This document shows, in pieces, positions 24,577 through 32,085 of a stretch of DNA of 35,852 bases (position 1 is the stretch's first letter; every line of letters begins with the position of its first letter). This DNA comes from an uncultured beta proteobacterium (GTDB lineage Bacteria > Pseudomonadota > Gammaproteobacteria > Burkholderiales > SG8-41), in contig CADECM010000065.1 in assembly GCA_902825845.1 (NCBI GenBank), positions 1 through 35,852 on the forward strand, read 5' to 3'. The notes beneath the pieces were generated by a model. The model was not told the origin of the DNA. It ran no database searches and saw nothing but the letters and a program-made list of their open reading frames with translations. The position numbers and the translations under genes were made by a program.

Positions 24577-25116
24577 ATGAGTACCGTGCCCGAGACCGGT
24601 CCCGGTGTTCGCGTTTTAAGCGAACGCCCGAGCCTTGATCTGCCGGAGTTGCCGCAAAAGCCCTATGAGTTCGTGATGGAGACCGAAGTCGAATCGCTCG
24701 ACAAGATGCACAAGGTCGGCCGCCACCGCCAATTTGAAATTCATGTCGACGAGCCGGCGCACATGAAGGGCGACGACAACCACCCGCAGCCGCTGATCTA
24801 CCTTGCGACCGGTTTGGGGGCCTGACTGCTCACCCAGGTGTCGCGGTACGCGACCATGACCAAAACCAAAGTGAGCAAGGCCAAAGTGCGGGTGCTGATC
24901 CACTGGTTTCTCACCGGCTCGGTATTGAAGGGCACGGTGGATAGCGGCTGCAAATCGGTGGAAACGCATCTTGAAGTCGAGTCCGACGATGCTGCCGAAA
25001 AAATTGCGCATGTCATCCGCTGCGCGAAAAAAGGCTGCTTCGCCGAACAACTGGTGGTGCGCCCGGTGCCGCTGGTGAGCACGGTATTACTTAACGGCAA
25101 GGCGTTCCAGCTGTAG
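24577..25116 (+). CDS. OsmC-family peroxiredoxin-like protein, probable selenoprotein (in-frame TGA at codon 83)
   Basis: Read through one TGA (24823-24825), this is a single 179-residue OsmC-family protein. The N-terminal part has MHKVGRHRQFEIHVDEPAHM, then GDDNHPQPLIYLATGLGA. The TGA falls exactly at the conserved peroxidatic Cys (codon 83). LLTQVSRYATMTKTKVSKAK and a 96-codon open frame follow, with later cysteines Cys125, Cys149 and Cys154 (RCAKKGCFAEQ), one of which could resolve the selenenic acid. OsmC/Ohr proteins reduce organic peroxides. The ATG at 24577 has AAGGGA six to ten bases upstream. The hairpin at 24837-24861 looks like a SECIS. Alternatives are a nonsense mutation or a sequencing error in a Cys codon (TGC or TGT to TGA). 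An annotation that stops at the TGA would report two hypothetical fragments (24571-24825 and 24838-25116). Confidence 0.75.
24837..24861 (+). promoter_or_regulatory. Candidate bacterial SECIS hairpin
   Basis: GTCGCG (24840-24845) pairs perfectly with CGCGAC (24849-24854) around the loop GTA. With the closing pair open the loop is GGTAC. GG at 24837-24838 can pair with following C residues, leaving T24839 bulged. Alternatively GGT pairs with ACC at 24859-24861. The loop's GGU lies about 20 bases after the TGA. From memory, the E. coli fdhF SECIS likewise has a bulged U, a short upper stem and GGUC in the loop at about the same distance. This is only a pattern match, not a folding calculation. 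Confidence 0.6.
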
Positions 25117-25126
25117 ACGGCAGGTG

Positions 25127-25151
25127 CGGCACCACCCGCAGGGTGGCGCCG
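25127..25151. terminator. Hairpin terminator between convergent genes
   Basis: CGGC-A-CCACCC (25127-25137), a GCA loop and GGGTGG-C-GCCG (25141-25151) form a ten-pair stem with one mismatch, ten bases after the OsmC stop and just before the end of the convergent amidohydrolase gene. There is no T-run, so it may act as a bidirectional blocker rather than a classical intrinsic terminator. Confidence 0.45.
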
Positions 25152-25169
25152 ATGTCGGTGCGCGCGGCG

Positions 25170-26243
25170 CTATGCCGTGGCGATGCCCAGTATCCTCGCC
25201 GGGTTGTCGCACAGAATCATTTCGCGCTCGCGATGCGTCAGACCGGGAATCGATTCCACGAAATCCACCGGCTGTTGCACCGACATGGCTTGGGGGAAAT
25301 CCGTGCCGGTGACGATGCGGTCCACGCCCACCAGATCGATCAGGTTGCGCATCACCTTCGGGTGATGGGTGATCAGGTCGTAGTGGAAACGCCGCAGGTA
25401 GTGCTCGGCCGGTTTTTTCATGTGCTTGAGCGTGGGACTGACCTTGAACGCCAGGTCCATGCGGCCGATCAGCCACGGGAAGGTGCCGCCGGCGTGCGGC
25501 AGAAAGACTTCCAGCTTGGGAAATGCGTCCAGCACGCCGCCGCACATCAGGCTGGTGGCAGCGTAACCGGCTTCCTGCGGGTTGCCCAGCGTGTTGATCA
25601 TGAAGTAATCCTTCATGCGCTCGGGGCCGGTGGGATACAGATTGGTCAGGAACAGCGACAGGCCGAGACCTTCGCAACGCTCGTAAATCGGCCAGAATTC
25701 CTTTTCGTGCAGGTTCTTGCCGAGGATATGCTCGGCGATGAACACCGAGCGCATGCACGGGAATTTTGCCATGCGTTCAAGCTCCTGCGCGGCGAGCTTG
25801 AGATCCTGCATCGGCAGAATGATGCAGCCGTAAAATTTGTCGGGATACTTGTTGTGGGCCTCGACGCAGGCATCATTGTGCGCGGCGGCCAGTTCCAGCC
25901 CGAAATCCGGCGGTGCCCAGTACATCAGCGGGTTGGTCATCGACAGCGCATAGGCGTCGCACTTGCGCTTTTTCATGTCCTTGAGGATGTCGTCGAGATT
26001 GGTCATGGTCTTGCGCATGACCGAGCGCTGGGTGCAGTCAGGCACCGAGATCACCACCGGATTGCCCTTGTCGTCTTCGCCCATCACCGCGCCGTGAGAA
26101 GGTCCCTTTTTGATCATCAGATCGACGAAGGCCTGCGGATACCAATGCATGTGCGCGTCGATGACGCGGCGGTAGGGCCGGGGGGACTCGCCGCTCCCGG
26201 CGTCTCCGCCGACGGGGGGATGGTAAAGGTCGTGTTCGGACAA
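25170..26243 (-). CDS. Amidohydrolase family 2 (ACMSD/5-carboxyvanillate decarboxylase-like) protein
   Basis: A 357-residue TIM-barrel metal-dependent hydrolase or decarboxylase. The first-strand metal motif is VIDAHMHWYP (His31, His33). EVFLPHAGGTFPW supplies another metal His, and DRIVTGTDFP the final Asp. These place it in the amidohydrolase_2 family, whose members often decarboxylate aromatic or 2-hydroxymuconate-type acids. The start is an unusual TTG at 26243, chosen because AAGGAG sits six bases upstream and no ATG lies before the first metal motif. It is convergent with the eleven-gene cluster, and probably starts a separate unit or follows the Usp gene (60-base gap). Substrate unknown. 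Confidence 0.88.
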   Translation of the reverse strand: MSEHDLYHPPVGGDAGSGESPRPYRRVIDAHMHWYPQAFVDLMIKKGPSHGAVMGEDDKGNPVVISVPDCTQRSVMRKTMTNLDDILKDMKKRKCDAYALSMTNPLMYWAPPDFGLELAAAHNDACVEAHNKYPDKFYGCIILPMQDLKLAAQELERMAKFPCMRSVFIAEHILGKNLHEKEFWPIYERCEGLGLSLFLTNLYPTGPERMKDYFMINTLGNPQEAGYAATSLMCGGVLDAFPKLEVFLPHAGGTFPWLIGRMDLAFKVSPTLKHMKKPAEHYLRRFHYDLITHHPKVMRNLIDLVGVDRIVTGTDFPQAMSVQQPVDFVESIPGLTHREREMILCDNPARILGIATA

Positions 26244-26303
26244 GTTGTGCTCCTTGCGTGTGGCGGTTATCGATTACGAATCGTGCTGCGATCAGAGCGT
26301 ATT

Positions 26304-27146
26304 TTAGTGCGCAAAGAGCACCGGGATTTGCGCTTCTGCAAGAATGTGGCGCGTGGCGCCGCCAAAAATCAACTGGCGCAGACGGCTTTGCGTGTAGGCG
26401 CCCTTCAGCAGCAGGTCGGCGCCGCCTTGCGTGCATTCGTCAAGGATGGTGGCGCCGGGCGTTCGGCCGCCGGGCGCCACTGCTCGCGCCGTCGCGGGAA
26501 TGCCCGCGCGCTTGAGGTAGTCAGCCAGTTCCTCACCGGCCGGACCGGGCGACCCCCAACCATCGACGGAGACGACGGTCACCGCTTTGGCACGCGCCAA
26601 TAGCGGCATGGCCAGGGCCACGGTGCGCGCGGTTTCCGTGCTCGCGTTCCACGCGATGACCACGCGCTCACCAAAGGTGGCACAGTGCGTGCCGGGCGCG
26701 AGCAGTACGGGGCGGCCGCTCTCGAACAGCGCGGATTCCATCAGGCCGTGCCAGTCCAGCCATGGGCGCCCGAACTCGCGCCCGATGACGGTGAGATCGA
26801 ACAGTCGCGCATGGCTGCCGGCGGCCTGACCCTCGGTGCCGGAAATTTCGTGCCACGCGCAGCTTGGGGCGCCCACCGCGCCGGCCGGGTCTATCGCAAG
26901 ACGATGTGCCGCGGCGCAGGCTTCGAAGCGCGTGTGCGAACGCGCGGCCTCGCGCCGGCACTCCTCGTCGAACTGCGCGAAATGCGAATGCACGAGACCG
27001 TCGCCATCGGCGTCAACGATGGGCGGCAGGCGCAGAACGAACAGCCCTTCGAGATAGCCGTTGACCGGGCCTGTAATTTTCGTGCACAGGTCGAAGCTGT
27101 GTTGCGAAATATCGTCGTCGTAGAAAGGCAGCAGTAGCGTTTTCAT
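26304..27146 (-). CDS. Tandem universal stress protein
   Basis: A 280-residue protein with two universal stress protein folds. The N-terminal half begins MKTLLLPFYDD. The second half starts at ERVVIAWNASTETART, followed near the C-terminus by LLLKGAYTQSRLRQLIFGG and the final IPVLFAH, which carry the Gly-x-Ser/Arg-type nucleotide-binding segment only approximately. Such doublets respond to starvation or oxidative stress. The start at 27146 is set by GAGGAC upstream; the frame extends further to 27323 but that part is low-complexity and rejected. Regulatory signals are not visible. The 235-base gap to the Bug gene at 27382 holds nothing I recognise. Confidence 0.85.
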   Translation of the reverse strand: MKTLLLPFYDDDISQHSFDLCTKITGPVNGYLEGLFVLRLPPIVDADGDGLVHSHFAQFDEECRREAARSHTRFEACAAAHRLAIDPAGAVGAPSCAWHEISGTEGQAAGSHARLFDLTVIGREFGRPWLDWHGLMESALFESGRPVLLAPGTHCATFGERVVIAWNASTETARTVALAMPLLARAKAVTVVSVDGWGSPGPAGEELADYLKRAGIPATARAVAPGGRTPGATILDECTQGGADLLLKGAYTQSRLRQLIFGGATRHILAEAQIPVLFAH

Positions 27147-27381
27147 GATCGCGTGTCCTCGTCCGGCGTAAGGGGAATATGTCCGCAAAGCATAGCATCG
27201 CTTCGCGGCATCGTGGTGTCGTGAAAAACGCGCCGGAGTGCGTCGGCCTTGCGCAACACCGGACCACGGGGAACGATGCTGGACGCTTATCGCGCGCGGC
27301 ACAATCTGCCGGACGCGCCGCACGGCGGCGAAACCGTGCGCACCGTGGACAGGCTGCCGGCCGCGGGCACCTGCCTTCAGG

Positions 27382-28362
27382 TTATTGTGCGCGTATGTTG
27401 CCGGCCTTGATCACCTTGGCGTACTTGTCGATGTCTTCTCTGAGCTTTTTGGTCAGTTCCTCGGGGGTGCTGCCAATGGGTTCCAGTGCTTCGCGTCGGT
27501 AGAACGCCTTGATATCCGCATCATTGAGCGCCTTGCGGATTTCCGAATTCAGTTTGGTCGCGACCGCGGCGCGCGTTCCCGCGGGCAAGAACATCGCGTA
27601 CCAGTTTTCAGCCACGAATCCCGGATAGATCGATGTCATGGTCGGCAGATCAGGCAGGGCCGAAGACCGCTTCGGGGTGGTGACGGCGAGCGCCCGTGCC
27701 CGGCCATTACGCAAGTGGGGCATCACGGACGGCGCGGTGGCAAACACGTAATCGACTTCTCCCGAGATCAGCGCGATCACCGCCGGTCCGCCGCCGCGAT
27801 AAAACAGAATCGTGGACTTGGTGCCAAACGTCTGATTGAACATTTCAGCGGCAAGGTGGGCGGTGGTACCCGCGGAATTGCCGGCCGCGTTCATCTGGGT
27901 GCCGCCGCCCCGCTTGGCGAGCGCCACCAGTTCCTGCGGCGATTTCACCGGCACGCTGGGGTGTACCGACAACACCAGCGGCGTAGTTGAGATCCAGCTG
28001 ACCGGCTGCATATCCTTGTAAACGTCGAACTTTATCTGCTTGGCCAACAACGTAGTTACCACCGAGATACTGCCTGAAACGAACATGATGGTGTTGCCGT
28101 CGGGCGCGGCATCCACCCCTGCCTGGATGCCTATGAGTCCGCTGGCGCCGGTACGGTTGTCGACCAGGAAATTCTGTCCCATGCTGCCCTGGAACGCTTT
28201 CGCCAGCAGGCGCGCCTGAATATCCGTGCCGCCGCCGGGCGCGTACGGCACGATGAATCGTACCGCCTTGTCGGGCCATTGTTGCGCGTTCGCATGCATC
28301 GGAAGAAGCATGGCTGCTGCCGTCGCCGCCGCGATGCTGATTGTTATTGTAGTGAACTTCAT
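27382..28362 (-). CDS. Bug/TctC-family receptor (4)
   Basis: A 326-residue periplasmic Bug receptor. The alanine-rich signal peptide ends MLLPMHANA and is followed by QQWPDKAVRFIVPYAPGGGTD, the normal ligand-loop motif. LVDNRTGASGLIG and AAPDGNT follow. The start at 28362 is fixed by GAGGAAAC directly upstream; the longer frame to 28491 is rejected. It lies on the same strand as, but 502 bases downstream of, the flavoprotein gene at 28865, so co-transcription is possible but not certain. No membrane subunits are nearby. Ligand unknown. Confidence 0.92.
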   Translation of the reverse strand: MKFTTITISIAAATAAAMLLPMHANAQQWPDKAVRFIVPYAPGGGTDIQARLLAKAFQGSMGQNFLVDNRTGASGLIGIQAGVDAAPDGNTIMFVSGSISVVTTLLAKQIKFDVYKDMQPVSWISTTPLVLSVHPSVPVKSPQELVALAKRGGGTQMNAAGNSAGTTAHLAAEMFNQTFGTKSTILFYRGGGPAVIALISGEVDYVFATAPSVMPHLRNGRARALAVTTPKRSSALPDLPTMTSIYPGFVAENWYAMFLPAGTRAAVATKLNSEIRKALNDADIKAFYRREALEPIGSTPEELTKKLREDIDKYAKVIKAGNIRAQ

Positions 28363-28864
28363 TGTTTCCTCGTCTTTCCCGGTTAGCCATCCAAAGGTAA
28401 AACGGCGTTGCTTCAGTACGGCGACAGACCGTGAGACATTCGCGGTTGTCTGGGCCACAAGGGTATGGTGCTGAAGAAACGCTGCTGTCATGCTCCTGCG
28501 GCGAGCTTATCACGTAGCCTCGGCGGGATACTCTACGCATTTCTGACTACGACGCGCCCAGCTGAGGATGGATCCCGCCGTATTACCGCGCGGGTACGTG
28601 AAATTACGTGGCCGGCCGACAAGCAACAAAATACACCGTCGGACAAAAAAGTCGGGCGACTCGGCAGGCGTCACGGCATTCGGCTTTTGTTGCCGGTGAT
28701 CTTTTGTTGCGCGGGGGCAGGCGTTGTCCATGGCCAGGGCACCTTGCCACACTTGTAGAAAACGATGCGCCTTATGCGGGGACTGGCGCCAGGAATACCA
28801 CTGCGCGCGCGATCGCCGCCAGGCCGGCATCAAGCCGCTGTAGCGCCGGCGTCTGCAACAGCGA
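28363..28864. other. 502-base gap with no supported gene
   Basis: No reading frame here resembles a complete protein. On the plus strand around 28678-28735 the translation RLLLPVIFCCAGAGVVHGQ looks like a Bug signal peptide, but it has no start codon in a good context and is followed by a stop within eight codons. It may be a relic or chance. I see no RNA gene, terminator or clear promoter. Confidence 0.35.
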
Positions 28865-30841
28865 TCAGACGGCGTGACCGGCGGCGTGGCCTTCGGCCGT
28901 GGCCGCCATCACCGTGCGCGGTGACAGGCAGTCGCCGATCAATTGCAGTGCAATGCCGGCGTCGCGCAGTGGCGCCACCAGCGTAAGGTCGGGCGCGCGC
29001 GGTGTCGAGTAGGCGAAGAAGGCGACGTTGCTGAGCACTGTTTTTTCGCCGGTGTAGACCTGCACGATGTGCAGCTCACCGTTTTCGACGGCGTCGCTCC
29101 ATAGCGGCTGCGACAGCGTCAGCACCTCAATGCCCTTCGCGCTCAGGCGGCGATTGATGCCCTGGTGCGTGACCATCGCGGTTTCTTCGGCGATCGCGTC
29201 ACGCGAGGTGACCAACACCACGCGCCCGAAAATCTGCCGCAGCCGTTCTGCGCTGGCGTAGGTGCCTTCGGATTGATCCATGTCGTAGATGACCGCGGTG
29301 CCCGGCTGGGATGTGCGCACGTTTGAAATGTCCTGCATCGAGGCGCGTAGATCGCGCACCAGTTCCTGCGCCTCGCGCGGTAGCCAGCGCGGTGCAACCA
29401 TGTTGGCGCCGGTGGCGAGAATGACGGTGTCAGGCTTGAGCGCGAGGACGTCTTCCGCCGTGGCGGTGACGCCCAGTTCAAAGCGCGTGCCGGCGCGTAG
29501 CGCGGCAGCGTACTGGTAATCGTAGATGCTGCTGGTGGCTTCGCCGCCGGGCAGTTGCGCGCGCAGGCGCGCCTTGCCGCCAATGTCGCCGGAGCGGCTG
29601 AATACGGTCACCGCGTGGCCGCGCGCGGCGGCAGTCCATGCCGCTTCCATGCCGGCGACGCCGGCGCCCACCACCACCACGCGTTTGGCCTTCGCCGCCG
29701 GTTGCGGCCAGTAATCCACTTCGTCGGCTTGCGCGACACGCGGGTTGTTGTCGCAGGCGAGCGACTGGTGAAACGCGGCGCCTACATACCAGCAGTTGTT
29801 GCAGGACACGCAGTAGCGAATGTCGTGTGCACGGCCCTGTGCCGCTTTCAATGGCCACGCCGGGTCGGTGACCAGCGCGCGCCCGAGGGCGACCAGTTCC
29901 GCGTCACCACGGGCGATCACCGCGTCGGCTTCGGCCGGATCGGTGATGCGTCCCAGCGCCACCAGCGGCAGGCCGTTCACGGCAGGACGCAACTGGCGAA
30001 ACAGCGGCAGATAGACCGAGCGCGGACCGTGATCGTCGGGCACATGCATTTCCAGTGAGCGCGCGTGGCTGCCCTGCGCGAACGTTACATAATCGACGCT
30101 GCGCGAATCCGTCAAATGCGCCGCAATTCTGGCGGCTTCGGCCGGGTCGATGCCGCCGGGAACGCCATCGTCGCCGGGGAGTTTCAGGCCGACGATGAAA
30201 TCGCGTCCGCAGGCATCGCGCAGGGCAACGATCATGTCGCTGATCACGCGCGTGCGGCCGATCAGATCGCCGCCGAATTCATCCTCCCGCGCATTCGACC
30301 ATGGCGACAGGAACTGGTGAAACAGATGGCCATGCCCGGCTGAGATTTCCACGCCGCTGAAGCCGCAGCGCTTGAGGCGCGCGGCGGATTGGGCGAAATC
30401 GTCGTTCATGCGGCGAATCTCCGCCACGGTAAGCGGACGCGGCACCGTGCCACTTAAATCGTCGGGCAGCGCCGAGGCGCCCACCGCTTCAGGACTGCGT
30501 CCGGCTTCATGGCGGCCGCGCCCGGGATCTTGTATCTGTCCGAGCAGGCGGCAGTCGTGCGACTCGACCGCATCCGCCCAGCGCTTGAGGCCGTCGAGTT
30601 CGTCATCATTATAGGCGACGATCTTGAACGGAATATGCTGGTGGCGCGCCATCGACAGCGGTTCGGTGACAATCATCGCGGCGCCGCCACGTGCGCGATT
30701 GCCGTAGTAGTTGAGCTGACGCTGGGTGACTTTGCCCTTGTCGCCCATGCGCGTAGTCATCGACGCGTGAACGATGCGGTTCTTGAGACGCTTGCCGGCC
30801 AGCGTGTACGGGGCGAGCAGGGCGGGGTATGAAGTAGGCAT
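28865..30841 (-). CDS. Iron-sulfur flavoprotein of the trimethylamine dehydrogenase / 2,4-dienoyl-CoA reductase family
   Basis: A 658-residue two-part enzyme. Residues about 1-370 form an Old Yellow Enzyme barrel that binds FMN (FSGVEISAGHGHLFHQFLSP). Four cysteines, 344, 347, 350 and 363 (CVSCNNC, then ACDNN), would bind a [4Fe-4S] cluster. From about 388 a Rossmann segment (RVVVVGAGVAGMEAAWTAA) starts the NAD(P)H/FAD domain, which continues with DMDQSEGTY. The C-x2-C-x2-C-x12-C spacing matches trimethylamine dehydrogenase rather than E. coli dienoyl-CoA reductase. No Cys stands at the covalent FMN position near residue 30 (ASMTTRM), so FMN is probably non-covalent. The ATG at 30841 is preferred over a TTG at 30850. 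Substrate unknown. Confidence 0.88.
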   Translation of the reverse strand: MPTSYPALLAPYTLAGKRLKNRIVHASMTTRMGDKGKVTQRQLNYYGNRARGGAAMIVTEPLSMARHQHIPFKIVAYNDDELDGLKRWADAVESHDCRLLGQIQDPGRGRHEAGRSPEAVGASALPDDLSGTVPRPLTVAEIRRMNDDFAQSAARLKRCGFSGVEISAGHGHLFHQFLSPWSNAREDEFGGDLIGRTRVISDMIVALRDACGRDFIVGLKLPGDDGVPGGIDPAEAARIAAHLTDSRSVDYVTFAQGSHARSLEMHVPDDHGPRSVYLPLFRQLRPAVNGLPLVALGRITDPAEADAVIARGDAELVALGRALVTDPAWPLKAAQGRAHDIRYCVSCNNCWYVGAAFHQSLACDNNPRVAQADEVDYWPQPAAKAKRVVVVGAGVAGMEAAWTAAARGHAVTVFSRSGDIGGKARLRAQLPGGEATSSIYDYQYAAALRAGTRFELGVTATAEDVLALKPDTVILATGANMVAPRWLPREAQELVRDLRASMQDISNVRTSQPGTAVIYDMDQSEGTYASAERLRQIFGRVVLVTSRDAIAEETAMVTHQGINRRLSAKGIEVLTLSQPLWSDAVENGELHIVQVYTGEKTVLSNVAFFAYSTPRAPDLTLVAPLRDAGIALQLIGDCLSPRTVMAATAEGHAAGHAV

Positions 30842-30858
30842 GGCTACCAAAAATCTTT

Positions 30859-30930
30859 GACGCAGATTTACGCAGATTTACGCAGAGGCACACAGATTTA
30901 CCGCGGAATCAATCCGCGTCAATCTGCGTC
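30859..30930. repeat. Short-repeat hairpin element upstream of the flavoprotein gene
   Basis: Tandem copies of CGCAGATTTA (30861-30870 and 30871-30880, with partial copies following) are followed by CGCGGA and TCCGCG arms (30902-30907 and 30913-30918). AATCTGCGTC at 30921-30930 is the inverse of GACGCAGATT at 30859-30868. The element lies in the leader of the minus-strand gene starting at 30841. An AT-rich stretch at 30940-30970 may hold its promoter. Similar CGCAGATT repeats are common intergenic elements in environmental bacteria. Confidence 0.65.
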
Positions 30931-30970
30931 CAATGGGTTTCTGAAAATACTGTTTATAATCATATAGTTA

Positions 30971-31942
30971 TCATTTTCCCCGCAATCCTGCCGCGGTAAC
31001 CACTTTGCCCCAGTGCGCATGATCCGCGCGCATGAAGGCGGTGAAATCGGCAGTGCTGCTGCCGACTATGTCACCGCCCATCGCGCTTAAGCGCTCCTTC
31101 GCATCGGGCGCGTTGATGCCTGTTGCCACTTCGGTGTTGAGGCGTTCGGCAATGGCACGCGGCGTGCCGGCAGGCACCACTACGCCAAACCAGCCGGTGG
31201 TGTCAAAGCCGGGCACACCGGATTCCGCGATGGTGGGAATCTGCGGCACCAGCAGCGAACGTTTGCCCGAAGTCACCGCGATGGCGCGCAGTTTGCCGGG
31301 CTTGGCTTGCGGCAGAATGGTGACAAGGTCGCCGGATATCAGCTGAATGTTGCCGGCTATGGCGTCGGTCATTGCCGCCGCCACGCCCTTGTACGGCACG
31401 TGCGTCAGGTTGATGTTGGCAGCCAGCTTGAGATTTTCGCTGACCAGATGGTTGGTGGAGCCGTGGCCCGCCGAGCCGAAATTGAGCTGTCCCGGACGCG
31501 CACGCGCCAGCGTGATCAACTCGCGGATGTTCTTGACCGGCAACGAGGGATGAACCGCCATCAGGAAGGGCATGCTGACCACCTGTGTTATGGCGTCGAA
31601 ATCCTTCAGCGGGTCATAACCCAGCTTGGGTGACATCGCGGGGATGATGCCGTTGGGCCCTGCGCTGTTGATCAGCAGCGTATAGCCGTCGGCGGGGGCC
31701 TTGGCCACATGCTCGGTGGCGATGACGCCGCCTGCGCCGGGACGATTGTCCACCACCACCGGGCGGCCGAGCGGCCCGGTGATTTTTTGTGCCACCAGCC
31801 GCGCGATGAAATCGCTGCCGCCGCCGGGCACGAATCCTACGACCAGGCGCAAGGGTTTGGCGGGATAGCTCTGGGCCTGTACGCCGTTGGCGGTGAGCAA
31901 TAAGGCGGTGATGTAGAGCGGGCGAAATAATGTGGACTGCAT
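30971..31942 (-). CDS. Bug/TctC-family receptor (5)
   Basis: A 323-residue periplasmic Bug receptor. The signal peptide is hydrophobic (ITALLLTANGVQA), followed by QSYPAKPLRLVVGFVPGGGSD, VVVDNRPGAGGVIA and KAPADGYT. The start at 31942 is fixed by AGGAG eight bases upstream, which removes 26 codons of the longer frame. It is divergent from the alpha/beta hydrolase gene at 32086, sharing a 143-base upstream region, and could feed that enzyme with substrate. No transporter membrane genes are adjacent. Family secure, ligand unknown. Confidence 0.92.
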   Translation of the reverse strand: MQSTLFRPLYITALLLTANGVQAQSYPAKPLRLVVGFVPGGGSDFIARLVAQKITGPLGRPVVVDNRPGAGGVIATEHVAKAPADGYTLLINSAGPNGIIPAMSPKLGYDPLKDFDAITQVVSMPFLMAVHPSLPVKNIRELITLARARPGQLNFGSAGHGSTNHLVSENLKLAANINLTHVPYKGVAAAMTDAIAGNIQLISGDLVTILPQAKPGKLRAIAVTSGKRSLLVPQIPTIAESGVPGFDTTGWFGVVVPAGTPRAIAERLNTEVATGINAPDAKERLSAMGGDIVGSSTADFTAFMRADHAHWGKVVTAAGLRGK

Positions 31943-32085
31943 GCATGATCTCCTGTGAGCGCCGATTCTACCTGCGGGCCGCATGCCGCCGAAGATTGCG
32001 CCGGTGCGCCGAGCCAACAATCGGTTGGCAATCGTCCTGCTGCCTCCCTACAATCCGCGAATACATCCATCAAAAGCGAGTTTCC

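Noticed and set aside
24571..24825. A separate 84-residue hypothetical gene ending at the TGA, and another at 24838-25116
   Set aside because: The two halves together make one OsmC-family protein in one frame, so they are better read as a single gene with Sec or a nonsense codon.
28465..28758. A 97-residue plus-strand protein with a signal-peptide-like stretch
   Set aside because: The hydrophobic stretch comes near the end and not the start, and the rest has no coding character.
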